This document shows, piece after piece, positions 1 to 6,642 of a stretch of 35,182 bases of DNA (position 1 is its first letter; each line of letters opens with the position of its first letter). The notes below the pieces were generated by a model, which saw only the letters and a program-made list of their open reading frames with translations, made no database searches and was not told where the DNA came from. The translations under genes and the position numbers were made by a program. Origin of the DNA: Micromonospora arida (GTDB taxonomy: Bacteria; Actinomycetota; Actinomycetes; Mycobacteriales; Micromonosporaceae); assembly GCF_003857035.1 (NCBI RefSeq), contig NZ_QGSY01000269.1, forward strand, positions 1 through 35,182, written 5' to 3'.

Positions 1-7
1 TGGCGGG

Positions 8-628
8 TCAGGAGGGGGGCGGCGGATCCGGCAGCCCGGCGGCCACCGCGGAGAAGGCCTCGTCCACGAAGTCGCGCAGGGGGCGGGTGTCGTCGCCGGT
101 GGACCAGCGCAGCATCGCGGTGTGGAAGGCGGCACTGGTGACAGCGGTGATGAGCGGCGGGAGGCCGTGGTCGGGACCTACGCCGAGGCGGGTGGCGATG
201 ACCGAGACCATGGCTCGCTCCGTCGCGATGTTGCCGGACACCAGCCGGGGCAGCAGCGCGGGGTTCTGGGTGATGACCGCCAGCCGCAGCCGCCACAACT
301 CCCGGTCGGCCTGGATCGTGTCGATCGCCTCGTCGAGGGCCAGCCGGACGGCCTGCAACGTCGGCACCTGCGCAGGTGTGGCCGCCAGACGCGCCACGAC
401 CGGGTTGCCGTCCAGCGCCGGATCGTCGGTGAGTGCCTCGTCCTTGCAGGTGAAGTAGTTGAAGAAGGTCCGCGAGGACACGTCCGCGGCCTCGCTGATC
501 TCCTCCACCGTCACGTGCTCCAGGCCGCGTTCGGCGACCAGCCGCAGCGCGGCGGCGGTCAGCGCGGCCCGCGTCTGCGCCTTCTTGCGGTCGCGACGCC
601 CGGGCGCGGCTTGGTCGGTGTCGGTCAC
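8..628 (-). CDS. TetR/AcrR-family transcriptional regulator
   Basis: A 206-residue one-component repressor-type protein. The N-terminal half carries a TetR helix-turn-helix (RAALTAAALRLVAERG, then TVEEISEAADVSSRTFFNYF, then CKDEAL). The C-terminal half is an all-helical ligand domain with no recognisable specificity. I chose the GTG at 628 because the reading frame upstream of it is low-complexity Arg/Pro/His sequence overlapping the neighbouring gene, and the conserved fold begins about 15 residues after this GTG. The gene lies 41 bp downstream of the alpha/beta hydrolase, and that gap holds an 8-bp-arm inverted repeat, so it probably has its own autoregulated promoter. The ligand is unknown; by context it could be a substrate or product of the adjacent monooxygenase operon. 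Confidence 0.9.
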   Translation of the reverse strand: MTDTDQAAPGRRDRKKAQTRAALTAAALRLVAERGLEHVTVEEISEAADVSSRTFFNYFTCKDEALTDDPALDGNPVVARLAATPAQVPTLQAVRLALDEAIDTIQADRELWRLRLAVITQNPALLPRLVSGNIATERAMVSVIATRLGVGPDHGLPPLITAVTSAAFHTAMLRWSTGDDTRPLRDFVDEAFSAVAAGLPDPPPPS

Positions 629-647
629 GCGAGCGAGATTAGGAGCG

Positions 648-668
648 AACTTGCACAGCCTGCAAGTT
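648..668. promoter_or_regulatory. Candidate TetR operator (8-bp arms, 5-bp spacer)
   Basis: AACTTGCA and TGCAAGTT form a perfect inverted repeat around the spacer CAGCC. It sits 20 bp upstream of the chosen GTG of the minus-strand TetR gene, in a 41-bp gap. Size and symmetry fit a TetR dimer site, and the position suggests autorepression. Binding is inferred. Confidence 0.65.
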
Positions 669-669
669 T

Positions 670-1530
670 TTAGAGTGTGAAGTGATCTTCCTGACTCGCG
701 ATGCTGGTCGGAGCCGGACGGATCGTTCGCTCGGTGCGGGGCACGGCGCCGGTGGTCTCCAGGATGAGCCCGGCGACCAGGTCCGGGTCGTCGCTCATCG
801 GGACGTGCCCGCAACTGGGCAGCGTCACCACCCGTGCCGCCGGCAGGCCCGCCCGGACGCGCTCGGCCTGGTGGACGCCGAAGATCCGGTCGCGGTCACC
901 CCAGCCGATGGTCACCGGCACCGTCGGGTCGGACAGCCGAAGGCAGTCGAAGCGATAGTCGCGGGCGGCTCGGGCCACGGCGTTGAAGCCGAGCCCTCGT
1001 CGCAGGGCGAGCGCGTCACCCAGCGCCCGTTCGACGTCCAGCAGGGTCGGGCGGGCCATCAGCGGCGCGAAGCACAACGCCCGCAGGTACGCCGAGCGCA
1101 GCGCGACACGCATGATCGGGGTGGGCAGGTACGAGTTGGCCCGCAGCATCCGGAGGATGGCCAGCGCCCGTCGGCGCTCCGCCGGGGTGAAGAAGCCGGC
1201 GGGGGAGAAGGCGGTGGCCGAGGCGGCCGCCCCCGTCGCCGCAAGCTCCAGGGCGATCGCCCCACCGAGGCTGTAGCCGGCGACGTGCGGACGCTCCAGC
1301 CCCCACTCGGTCAGCGCCGGCAGGACCCCGGCCACGGTGGCGGCCATGTCGGCGGGCATGCCGGTGCCCGGCACCGGAGAATTCCCGAAGCCGGGCAGGT
1401 CGAGCGCGATCACCTCGTGGTGGGCGGTGAGCCGGTCGAACACCGGCTCCCACGCCTGATGGCGGTGACCGATGCCGTGGATGAGCACGAGCGGCTCTCC
1501 GCTGCCGGCACGCCGGAAATGAATGCTCAT
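670..1530 (-). CDS. Alpha/beta-hydrolase fold esterase/hydrolase
   Basis: A 286-residue alpha/beta hydrolase. Visible features are an oxyanion HG motif (LVLIHGIGHRHQAWEP, residues 15-29), the nucleophile elbow G-Y-S-L-G-G with Ser87, a probable acid residue in GWGDRD (Asp212 or Asp214) and the catalytic His242 in SCGHVPM. There is no signal peptide, so it should be cytoplasmic. The ATG at 1530 overlaps the TGA of the upstream SDR gene (ATGA), which implies translational coupling; the open frame further upstream lies inside the SDR gene in another frame. Following a Baeyer-Villiger monooxygenase and an SDR, the likely job is hydrolysis of the ester or lactone made by the monooxygenase. The natural substrate is unknown. 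Confidence 0.92.
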   Translation of the reverse strand: MSIHFRRAGSGEPLVLIHGIGHRHQAWEPVFDRLTAHHEVIALDLPGFGNSPVPGTGMPADMAATVAGVLPALTEWGLERPHVAGYSLGGAIALELAATGAAASATAFSPAGFFTPAERRRALAILRMLRANSYLPTPIMRVALRSAYLRALCFAPLMARPTLLDVERALGDALALRRGLGFNAVARAARDYRFDCLRLSDPTVPVTIGWGDRDRIFGVHQAERVRAGLPAARVVTLPSCGHVPMSDDPDLVAGLILETTGAVPRTERTIRPAPTSIASQEDHFTL

Positions 1531-2399
1531 GACTGCCCTCCCACCGACGTCCTGCCGAAGGAACGCCCGAGCTGGCGTACCTCGTCTTCCATCTGGCCGA
1601 CCATGGTCTGGCCGCCGAACCGGGTGATCAACGCGTCCGAGAGGCCGCTCAGCACCACCGGCCGCAGCGCCTGCACCAGGGCGAGCGACCGTGGCACGTA
1701 CACCTTGCGTTTGCGGCGCTCGATGCCGCGGAGCAGGGCCTCGACGCACTGCTCGACGGGTACGACGGTGGACAGCGGCCACGGCAACCGGCGCAGCGCG
1801 GTGCGGAACGATGCCAGGTCGTCACGGATGTCGCGGACCAGGTCGGTGTCGATCCAGATCGGATGCGCCGTGCCGACGGTGACGCCGCGTGAGCGGGTCT
1901 CCAGGCGCAGCACGTTGGCGAACTGCTCCACGCCCGCCTTGGACGCGCAGTAGGCGGCCATCCCGGGCATCGCCGTGAAAGCGGCGGCCGACGAGATGAT
2001 CAGGACGTGGCCACGGGCGGCGGTGACGTGGGGCAGCGCCGCGCTGACCGTGCGGATCGCGCCGCAGAGGTTCACCTCGACGGTACGGACCAGCGCGTCG
2101 ACCGGTCCCACGGCGACGGTGCCGAGGTTCGCGATGCCCGCGTTGGCCACGACAACGTCGATGCCACCGAACCGGTCGACAGTGGATGCCACCGCCGCGT
2201 CCAACGCCGCCTGGTCGGTGACGTCGCACTCGTACCAGTGCGCGTCGAGGTCGGCGCTGAGCTGCTTGAGCAGCTCGCCCTCCAGACCGACGACGGCGAC
2301 CTGGGCGCCCCGGGCGACGGCCTCGCGGGCCATCTGCGCCCCGATGCCGCGCGCCGCACCGGTGATGAGCACCGTCCTGCCCGCCAGGTCATACCGCAT
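1527..2399 (-). CDS. Short-chain dehydrogenase/reductase (SDR)
   Basis: A 290-residue classical SDR. It has the nucleotide-binding TGAARGIG motif (residues 13-20), NAG (86-88), a catalytic Ser near 137 in the IISSAAA segment, and YCASK with Tyr150 and Lys154. About 50 extra C-terminal residues (RKRKVYVPRSL onward) resemble the membrane-associated tail of SDRs found beside BVMO genes. The start at 2399 overlaps the end of the flavin monooxygenase gene by 11 bp, and the stop overlaps the hydrolase start. It probably interconverts an alcohol and the ketone used by the monooxygenase. The SDR assignment is firm; substrate and direction are inferred from context. Confidence 0.93.
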   Translation of the reverse strand: MRYDLAGRTVLITGAARGIGAQMAREAVARGAQVAVVGLEGELLKQLSADLDAHWYECDVTDQAALDAAVASTVDRFGGIDVVVANAGIANLGTVAVGPVDALVRTVEVNLCGAIRTVSAALPHVTAARGHVLIISSAAAFTAMPGMAAYCASKAGVEQFANVLRLETRSRGVTVGTAHPIWIDTDLVRDIRDDLASFRTALRRLPWPLSTVVPVEQCVEALLRGIERRKRKVYVPRSLALVQALRPVVLSGLSDALITRFGGQTMVGQMEDEVRQLGRSFGRTSVGGQS

Positions 2400-3882
2400 C
2401 GACGTGCTCCCGTTCCGTGTCGTTGGGGGTGTTCCCTGCCGTGGCGACCTGGTAGTCGGCCGGGCGGAACCGGCGCAGCCGCATCCGGAAGCTGGTGGCG
2501 AAGCCTGGCCAGATGGTGGTGTTCCGGCCGGTGCTGTCGAGATACCAGCTCTGACAGCCGGTCTCCCACACGGTGCCGGTCATCTTCTGATCGATCCGTT
2601 CGGTCCAGCGTCGTTGCGCCTGCGCGGTGGGCTCGATGGCCTGGATTCCCTTGGCCCGCATGTGACGCAGGGCCGCGAGCACCAGATGCAGCTGTGCCTC
2701 GATCATCAGCACCACGGAGGTGTGACCGAGCCCGGTGTTCGGGCCGAGCAGGAAGAACAGGTTGGGGAAGCCGGCGATGGTCGTGCCCTGGTACGCGCGC
2801 ATGCTGGGGGTCCACGCCTCTGCCAGGCTGCGCCCGCCCCGACCGTGGATGCGCCGGACGACGGGGGAGTCGGTGACGTGGAAGCCGGTGCCGAAGATGA
2901 TCGTGTCCGCCGGGTGGTGGACGTCGTCGTCGGTGACGAGGCCGTCCGGCACGATCCGGGCGATGCCGGCGGTGACCACGTCGACGTTCGGTCGGGTGAG
3001 CGACGGCCAGTAGTCGTTGGAGATCAGCACCCGCTTGCAGCCCATCGCGTACCGGGGGGTGAGCTTGTCCCGCAGGTGCGGGTCGGGGACCTGACGCCGC
3101 AGCGTACGCAGGGACAGGCGCGAGGCGAGGCGGTTGACCGCCGGGTGCAGGAAGCCCAGGCCCATGCTCTCGCGTACCAGGTAGAGCCCCGCCCGGGCGG
3201 CCCGCTGCGCGCCGGGCACGGTGCGGAACGCGGCCTGCTCGACCCGGCTGATCCGGCGCGTCAACCTCGGCATGATCCACGCGGGGGTGCGCTGGAAGAG
3301 CGTCAGCTTCTCGACCGTCGGCTGGATCTGCGGCACGAACTGGACGGCCGAGGCGCCGGTGCCGATCACCGCGACGCGCCGGCCGGTCAGGTCGTGGTCG
3401 TGCCGCCAACGGGCGGAGTGGAACACCGTGCCGGCGAACTCGTCGATCCCGGGCAGGTCGGGGATGGCCGGGTCGCTGAGCGGGCCGGCGGCACAGATCA
3501 GGACCCGGGCGCTGTGGTCGCCGCCGGAGGTGCGCAACAGCCAGCGTTGGCGCTGCTCGTCCCACCTCGCCTCGTGCACCTCGTGGCGTAACCGCAGCCT
3601 CGGGCGTATCCCGAAGCGGTCGACGCAGCCGCGCAGGTAGTCCCAGATCTCCGGTTGGCCGGAGAAGGCGTTCGACCAGCCGGCGTTGGGGGCGAAGGAG
3701 AACGAGTAGAGGTGCGACGGGACGTCGCAGGCGCAGCCCGGGTAGGTGTTGTCACGCCAGGTGCCGCCGACGTCCTCACCCCGGTCGAAGACGAGGAAGT
3801 CGGTGAAGCCGGCCCGCTGGAGGCGGATGGCGGCGCCCAGGCCACCGAAGCCGGCGCCGATGATGGCAACGTCTGTCTCCAT
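2389..3882 (-). CDS. FAD/NADPH-dependent Baeyer-Villiger-type monooxygenase
   Basis: A 497-residue class B flavoprotein monooxygenase. The FAD site GAGFGG is at residues 9-14, and a second Rossmann motif for NADPH (VIGTGASA) lies near 172-179. Between them is the BVMO fingerprint F-x-G-x3-H-x3-W (Phe149, Gly151, His155, Trp159), though the residue after Trp is Arg instead of the usual Pro or Asp. Length fits the 490-550-residue EthA/MymA-like group. It would insert one oxygen of O2 next to a ketone, or oxidise a heteroatom. The start ATG at 3882 directly abuts the TGA of the upstream DUF4873-like gene. The neighbouring SDR and hydrolase suggest a ketone-to-ester-to-acid/alcohol route. Confidence 0.93.
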   Translation of the reverse strand: METDVAIIGAGFGGLGAAIRLQRAGFTDFLVFDRGEDVGGTWRDNTYPGCACDVPSHLYSFSFAPNAGWSNAFSGQPEIWDYLRGCVDRFGIRPRLRLRHEVHEARWDEQRQRWLLRTSGGDHSARVLICAAGPLSDPAIPDLPGIDEFAGTVFHSARWRHDHDLTGRRVAVIGTGASAVQFVPQIQPTVEKLTLFQRTPAWIMPRLTRRISRVEQAAFRTVPGAQRAARAGLYLVRESMGLGFLHPAVNRLASRLSLRTLRRQVPDPHLRDKLTPRYAMGCKRVLISNDYWPSLTRPNVDVVTAGIARIVPDGLVTDDDVHHPADTIIFGTGFHVTDSPVVRRIHGRGGRSLAEAWTPSMRAYQGTTIAGFPNLFFLLGPNTGLGHTSVVLMIEAQLHLVLAALRHMRAKGIQAIEPTAQAQRRWTERIDQKMTGTVWETGCQSWYLDSTGRNTTIWPGFATSFRMRLRRFRPADYQVATAGNTPNDTEREHVDAV

Positions 3883-4182
3883 TCATCCCTCCGTGTGCTC
3901 GGGCGCGGAAGTCGGGTCGGCCACTGGCGGCCAGGGCGGATCGCCCACGCCGGTGATTCGTACGCCTCCCCACGGGTCGACCTCGGCCAGTCGGGCCGCC
4001 CGGACGCGGTCGGCGATGCGCAACTCGACGTCGCGCCGACCGGAGCGCAGCAGGTGGGCCACCCGTGGCTCGGGCTCGATCCGCCCACCCCAGTGGAAGC
4101 GGCCGTCGACCGGCTCCCACCGCCCGCTGAGGTGCACCCGGACCGAGGTGCCCTCGACACCCGCCGGGCCGTGGTAACTCAC
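3883..4182 (-). CDS. Small DUF4873-like protein
   Basis: A 99-residue protein starting at GTG 4182, which overlaps the TGA of the upstream TetR gene (GTGA). I chose this start because the upstream frame is Arg/Pro-rich noise inside the TetR gene. The sequence is beta-rich and hydrophilic (VRVHLSGRWEPVDGRFHWGGR, then VELRIADRV, ending GVRITGVGDPPWPP). It resembles DUF4873, a domain found next to or fused with flavin monooxygenases; this family call is from memory and unverified. There is no known catalytic motif. A role as an accessory domain of the monooxygenase encoded immediately downstream is plausible, since the two genes touch without a gap. Confidence 0.75.
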   Translation of the reverse strand: MSYHGPAGVEGTSVRVHLSGRWEPVDGRFHWGGRIEPEPRVAHLLRSGRRDVELRIADRVRAARLAEVDPWGGVRITGVGDPPWPPVADPTSAPEHTEG

Positions 4183-4907
4183 GGCACGATCCGCTCGTGG
4201 GCGCGGGTGAGCTCGTGCGGCAGGTCGGCGCTGGCCCGGACTCCCTCGATGCCGCTCCACAGCAGAGCGGTCAGGTAGTCGGTGAGGGCGGCCCGGCTGA
4301 TCGGCTGGCCGTGCGTGGTCCACCAGTCGCCGACCGCCTGCACGAAACCCACCAGGCCGTACGCCCAGGGCTCGGCGGGGCCGGCGTCCAGGCCCAGCGT
4401 GCGTAGCCGGTCGCCGATCACCCGGGCCAGCCCGGCGGCCACCTGCCGGCTGGTGCCGGCGATCACCTGGTGGATGCCGGGGTCGCCGGACTGGTGCATC
4501 AGGAACCGGTAGAGCCTCGGCTCCGACTCGATCACGCCCAGGTAGGCGTCGATCGTCGCTTCGACCAGGCCGCGTTCCTCGCGGACCTGTTCGACTGCGG
4601 GCGCGATGGTGTCGACCATCCGGGCCGCCACCACCTCGCTGACCGCCACCCAGAGCTGCGACTTGTCGGCAAAGTAGCGGTACAGGACCGGTTTGCTGAC
4701 GCCCGCGGCGGCGGCCACCTGTTCCATGTCGACCTCCGGCCCGTGCCGCAGCAGCGCCTGCACGGCGGCACCGACCAACTCCTGCCGTCGTTGCTCACGA
4801 TGGTCTGCCCAGCGGTCCCGGCGGCCGTTGCCCTTCGCCTTCGGACTGCCGTCAGGGGGCGTGGCCGACGGCTCGGATGCATTGACATCGGTGAGCGGCG
4901 ATTGCAT
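4179..4907 (-). CDS. TetR-family regulator of the monooxygenase operon
   Basis: A 242-residue TetR regulator. After about 40 polar residues comes the DNA-binding domain: REQRRQELVGAAVQALLRHG, then MEQVAAAAGVSKPVLYRYFADK (helix-turn-helix), then a helical ligand-binding domain to the C-terminus. The ATG at 4907 has no strong Shine-Dalgarno sequence. The gene is first in an overlapping minus-strand operon (regulator, DUF4873-like, BVMO, SDR, hydrolase) and faces the diiron oxygenase gene across 48 bp. That small shared region contains the palindrome GTAAC-A-GTTAC, so this protein probably controls both directions and its own synthesis. The inducer is unknown. Confidence 0.92.
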   Translation of the reverse strand: MQSPLTDVNASEPSATPPDGSPKAKGNGRRDRWADHREQRRQELVGAAVQALLRHGPEVDMEQVAAAAGVSKPVLYRYFADKSQLWVAVSEVVAARMVDTIAPAVEQVREERGLVEATIDAYLGVIESEPRLYRFLMHQSGDPGIHQVIAGTSRQVAAGLARVIGDRLRTLGLDAGPAEPWAYGLVGFVQAVGDWWTTHGQPISRAALTDYLTALLWSGIEGVRASADLPHELTRAHERIVP

Positions 4908-4917
4908 GCTACTACTC

Positions 4918-4928
4918 GTAACAGTTAC
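4918..4928. promoter_or_regulatory. Candidate operator in divergent control region
   Basis: GTAAC-A-GTTAC is a perfect 11-bp palindrome in the 48-bp region between the TetR start (4907) and the diiron oxygenase start (4956). Flanking bases (ACTC to the left, TGGT to the right) extend the symmetry weakly. Its location makes it the best candidate binding site for the adjacent TetR protein. Confidence 0.5.
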
Positions 4929-4955
4929 TGGTCGTCACGTCAATATGGAGGAGCC

Positions 4956-5846
4956 ATGGAGGCGGCGGAAACCGGGCGCGCGGCGGTCGCCGATCGACTG
5001 CTCACGTCCTCACTGCGCACCAGCTACGACCCCACCGTCGAGATCGACTGGGACGCCCCGCACACCCCCGGCGCCTACTGGCTCCCGCCACAGCGCAGCA
5101 GCCTCTACGGCACCCCGCTGTGGGAGCAGCTCAGCGAGGAGCAGCGCGTCGAGCTGACCAAGCACGAGGTGGCCAGCGCCGCCAGCGCCGGGCTGTGGTT
5201 CGAGACGATCCTCATGCAGATGCTGATCCGGGAGTACTACCGCGCCGACCCGACCAGCCGGCAGGCCCAGTACTCGTTGACCGAGGTCGCCGACGAGTGC
5301 CGGCACTCCATCATGTTCGGCCGGCTGATCGAGGCGATGGGTTGTCCGGTCTACCGCGCGAGCACCGTCGACCACCACCTCGGGCGCTTCCTCAAGGCCA
5401 CCGCCAGCGGCCCCCGGATGTACGCCGCGATCCTCATCGCGGAGGAGATCCTCGACGCGTTCCAGCGCGAGATCATGGCGGACGAGTCGCTCCAGCCGCT
5501 CATCCGGATGGTCTCCCGCATCCACGTGGTGGAGGAGGCGCGACACGTCCGGTTCGCCCGCGAGGAACTGGCCGCCGCGGTCGCGGCCACCGGCCCGGTG
5601 GGCATGGCGTACGCCCGGCTGCTGGTCGGTCGCGCGGCCTACACGATCGCCAACCGCCTGGTCCATCCCGACGTGTACGCGGCGGTGGGCATTCCGCCGG
5701 CGGTCGGTCGGGCCGCTGCCCGCGCCAACCCGCACTGGCGTGCCACCCTCCGCTGGTCCGCCGCACGGGTGCACGCCAACCTGGCGGAGGTCGGCCTGGT
5801 GGCTGGGCCGGGGCGTCTGCTGTGGGCCCGCGCCGGGCTGATCTGA
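4956..5846 (+). CDS. AurF-like diiron oxygenase
   Basis: A 296-residue ferritin-like diiron protein of the p-aminobenzoate N-oxygenase (AurF) family. The ligand pattern is intact: Glu83 (WFE), Glu114 and His117 (ECRH), Glu163 (IAEEIL), then His190, Glu194 and His197 in HVVEEARH. The spacings E-x2-H and H-x3-E-x2-H match AurF ligands E136/H139 and H223/E227/H230. Such enzymes use O2 for N-oxygenation or related oxidations. GGAGG at 4947-4951 is rather close (4 nt) to the ATG. The gene diverges from the TetR/BVMO operon and probably shares its control. The substrate is unknown; the context suggests a lipid- or ketone-like compound as readily as an arylamine. Confidence 0.9.
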   Translation: MEAAETGRAAVADRLLTSSLRTSYDPTVEIDWDAPHTPGAYWLPPQRSSLYGTPLWEQLSEEQRVELTKHEVASAASAGLWFETILMQMLIREYYRADPTSRQAQYSLTEVADECRHSIMFGRLIEAMGCPVYRASTVDHHLGRFLKATASGPRMYAAILIAEEILDAFQREIMADESLQPLIRMVSRIHVVEEARHVRFAREELAAAVAATGPVGMAYARLLVGRAAYTIANRLVHPDVYAAVGIPPAVGRAAARANPHWRATLRWSAARVHANLAEVGLVAGPGRLLWARAGLI

Positions 5847-5877
5847 CCCTTGTCCCTCTTCTCAGGCGACGTCGCTG

Positions 5878-6381
5878 TCAGGCCCGTTCGACCCGCGCCT
5901 GCTGGTGATCGGTCAACCGCAGCCCCACACTGCGGACGACATCGATGGTGGCCCCGGTGCCCAGGTCGTGCAGCTTGCGGCGCAGCCGCTTGACCAGCGA
6001 CTGCACGTCGGCCTTGCGTTCGCGCCCCTCGTCACCCCAGACCGACCGGTGCAGCTCGGCGTAGCTCCAGACCCGGGCCGGCTCGGTGATCAGGCAGGTC
6101 AGCAGGTCGTGTTCCAGGCGGGTGAGGTCGATCTCACGTTCCCCGCAGCGGGCGCTGGAGCGGGACGAGTCGATCACCAGGGCGGCGACCGGCGCCGGTT
6201 CGGACGGGGCGGCCACCTGCTGCGGAGCGGCGATCAGTCGGCGCAGCTCGTCGAGGTCGGAAACCAGCAGTAGCGGCGCGATGCCGTCGAGAAGCTCCGC
6301 GAGCCGGATGCGCTCGGCCGGCGACGGGGTCACCGCGATCAGCAGTGGGAACGGCTCGTCGGCCGGATCACCCCTGTTCAC
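5878..6381 (-). CDS. Orphan OmpR/PhoB-type winged-helix regulator, paralogue 1
   Basis: About 167 residues from GTG 6381, which has GAGG five bases upstream; a GTG at 6402 or a TTG at 6489 are alternatives. The C-terminal ~100 residues are an OmpR/PhoB winged helix (EIDLTRLEHDLLTCLI, then VWSYAELHRSVWGDEG, then DVQSLVKRLRRKL, ending VVRSVGLRL). The N-terminal ~55 residues (PLLIAVTPSPAERIRLAELLDG, then LLLVSDLDELRRLI) look like the first beta-alpha-beta-alpha of a receiver domain. There is no phosphoacceptor Asp and not enough length for a full receiver. No kinase gene adjoins. It is paralogous to the protein at 11132-11638, with the protease gene between them. DNA-binding targets are unknown. 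Confidence 0.85.
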   Translation of the reverse strand: MNRGDPADEPFPLLIAVTPSPAERIRLAELLDGIAPLLLVSDLDELRRLIAAPQQVAAPSEPAPVAALVIDSSRSSARCGEREIDLTRLEHDLLTCLITEPARVWSYAELHRSVWGDEGRERKADVQSLVKRLRRKLHDLGTGATIDVVRSVGLRLTDHQQARVERA

Positions 6382-6520
6382 CGTTGCCTCGTCCTCGGCC
6401 ACCGCACCACCCGGGATCGATGGGCATCCCTGCCCAACTCTCGTCACGGTCCTGACAATGATTGGCAAGCGTGCCGCCAGCCAGGGCAACTCTTAGCGAC
6501 AAGTTGCTCACGGCAAGTTC

Positions 6521-6548
6521 TTGATCGTCCGTTCTTCTCGATCATAGT
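6521..6548 (+). promoter_or_regulatory. Candidate protease promoter with embedded inverted repeat
   Basis: TTGATC (6521-6526) and CATAGT (6543-6548), 16 bp apart, are a plausible -35/-10 pair upstream of the protease gene. An inverted repeat TGATCG-N11-CGATCA (6522-6527 and 6539-6544) fills the spacer and touches both boxes, which is where a repressor would act. Just upstream, CAAGTT occurs twice (6500-6505, 6514-6519). All assignments are by eye. Confidence 0.4.
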
Positions 6549-6642
6549 GTCCAGTCGGGCAACCGGCGTGACCCGCGCGGTGCATGGGGAGGTCCACCAT
6601 GGCCCATTTACACCCTGGGTCGTTCTGAGGGAGGCAGCACCG

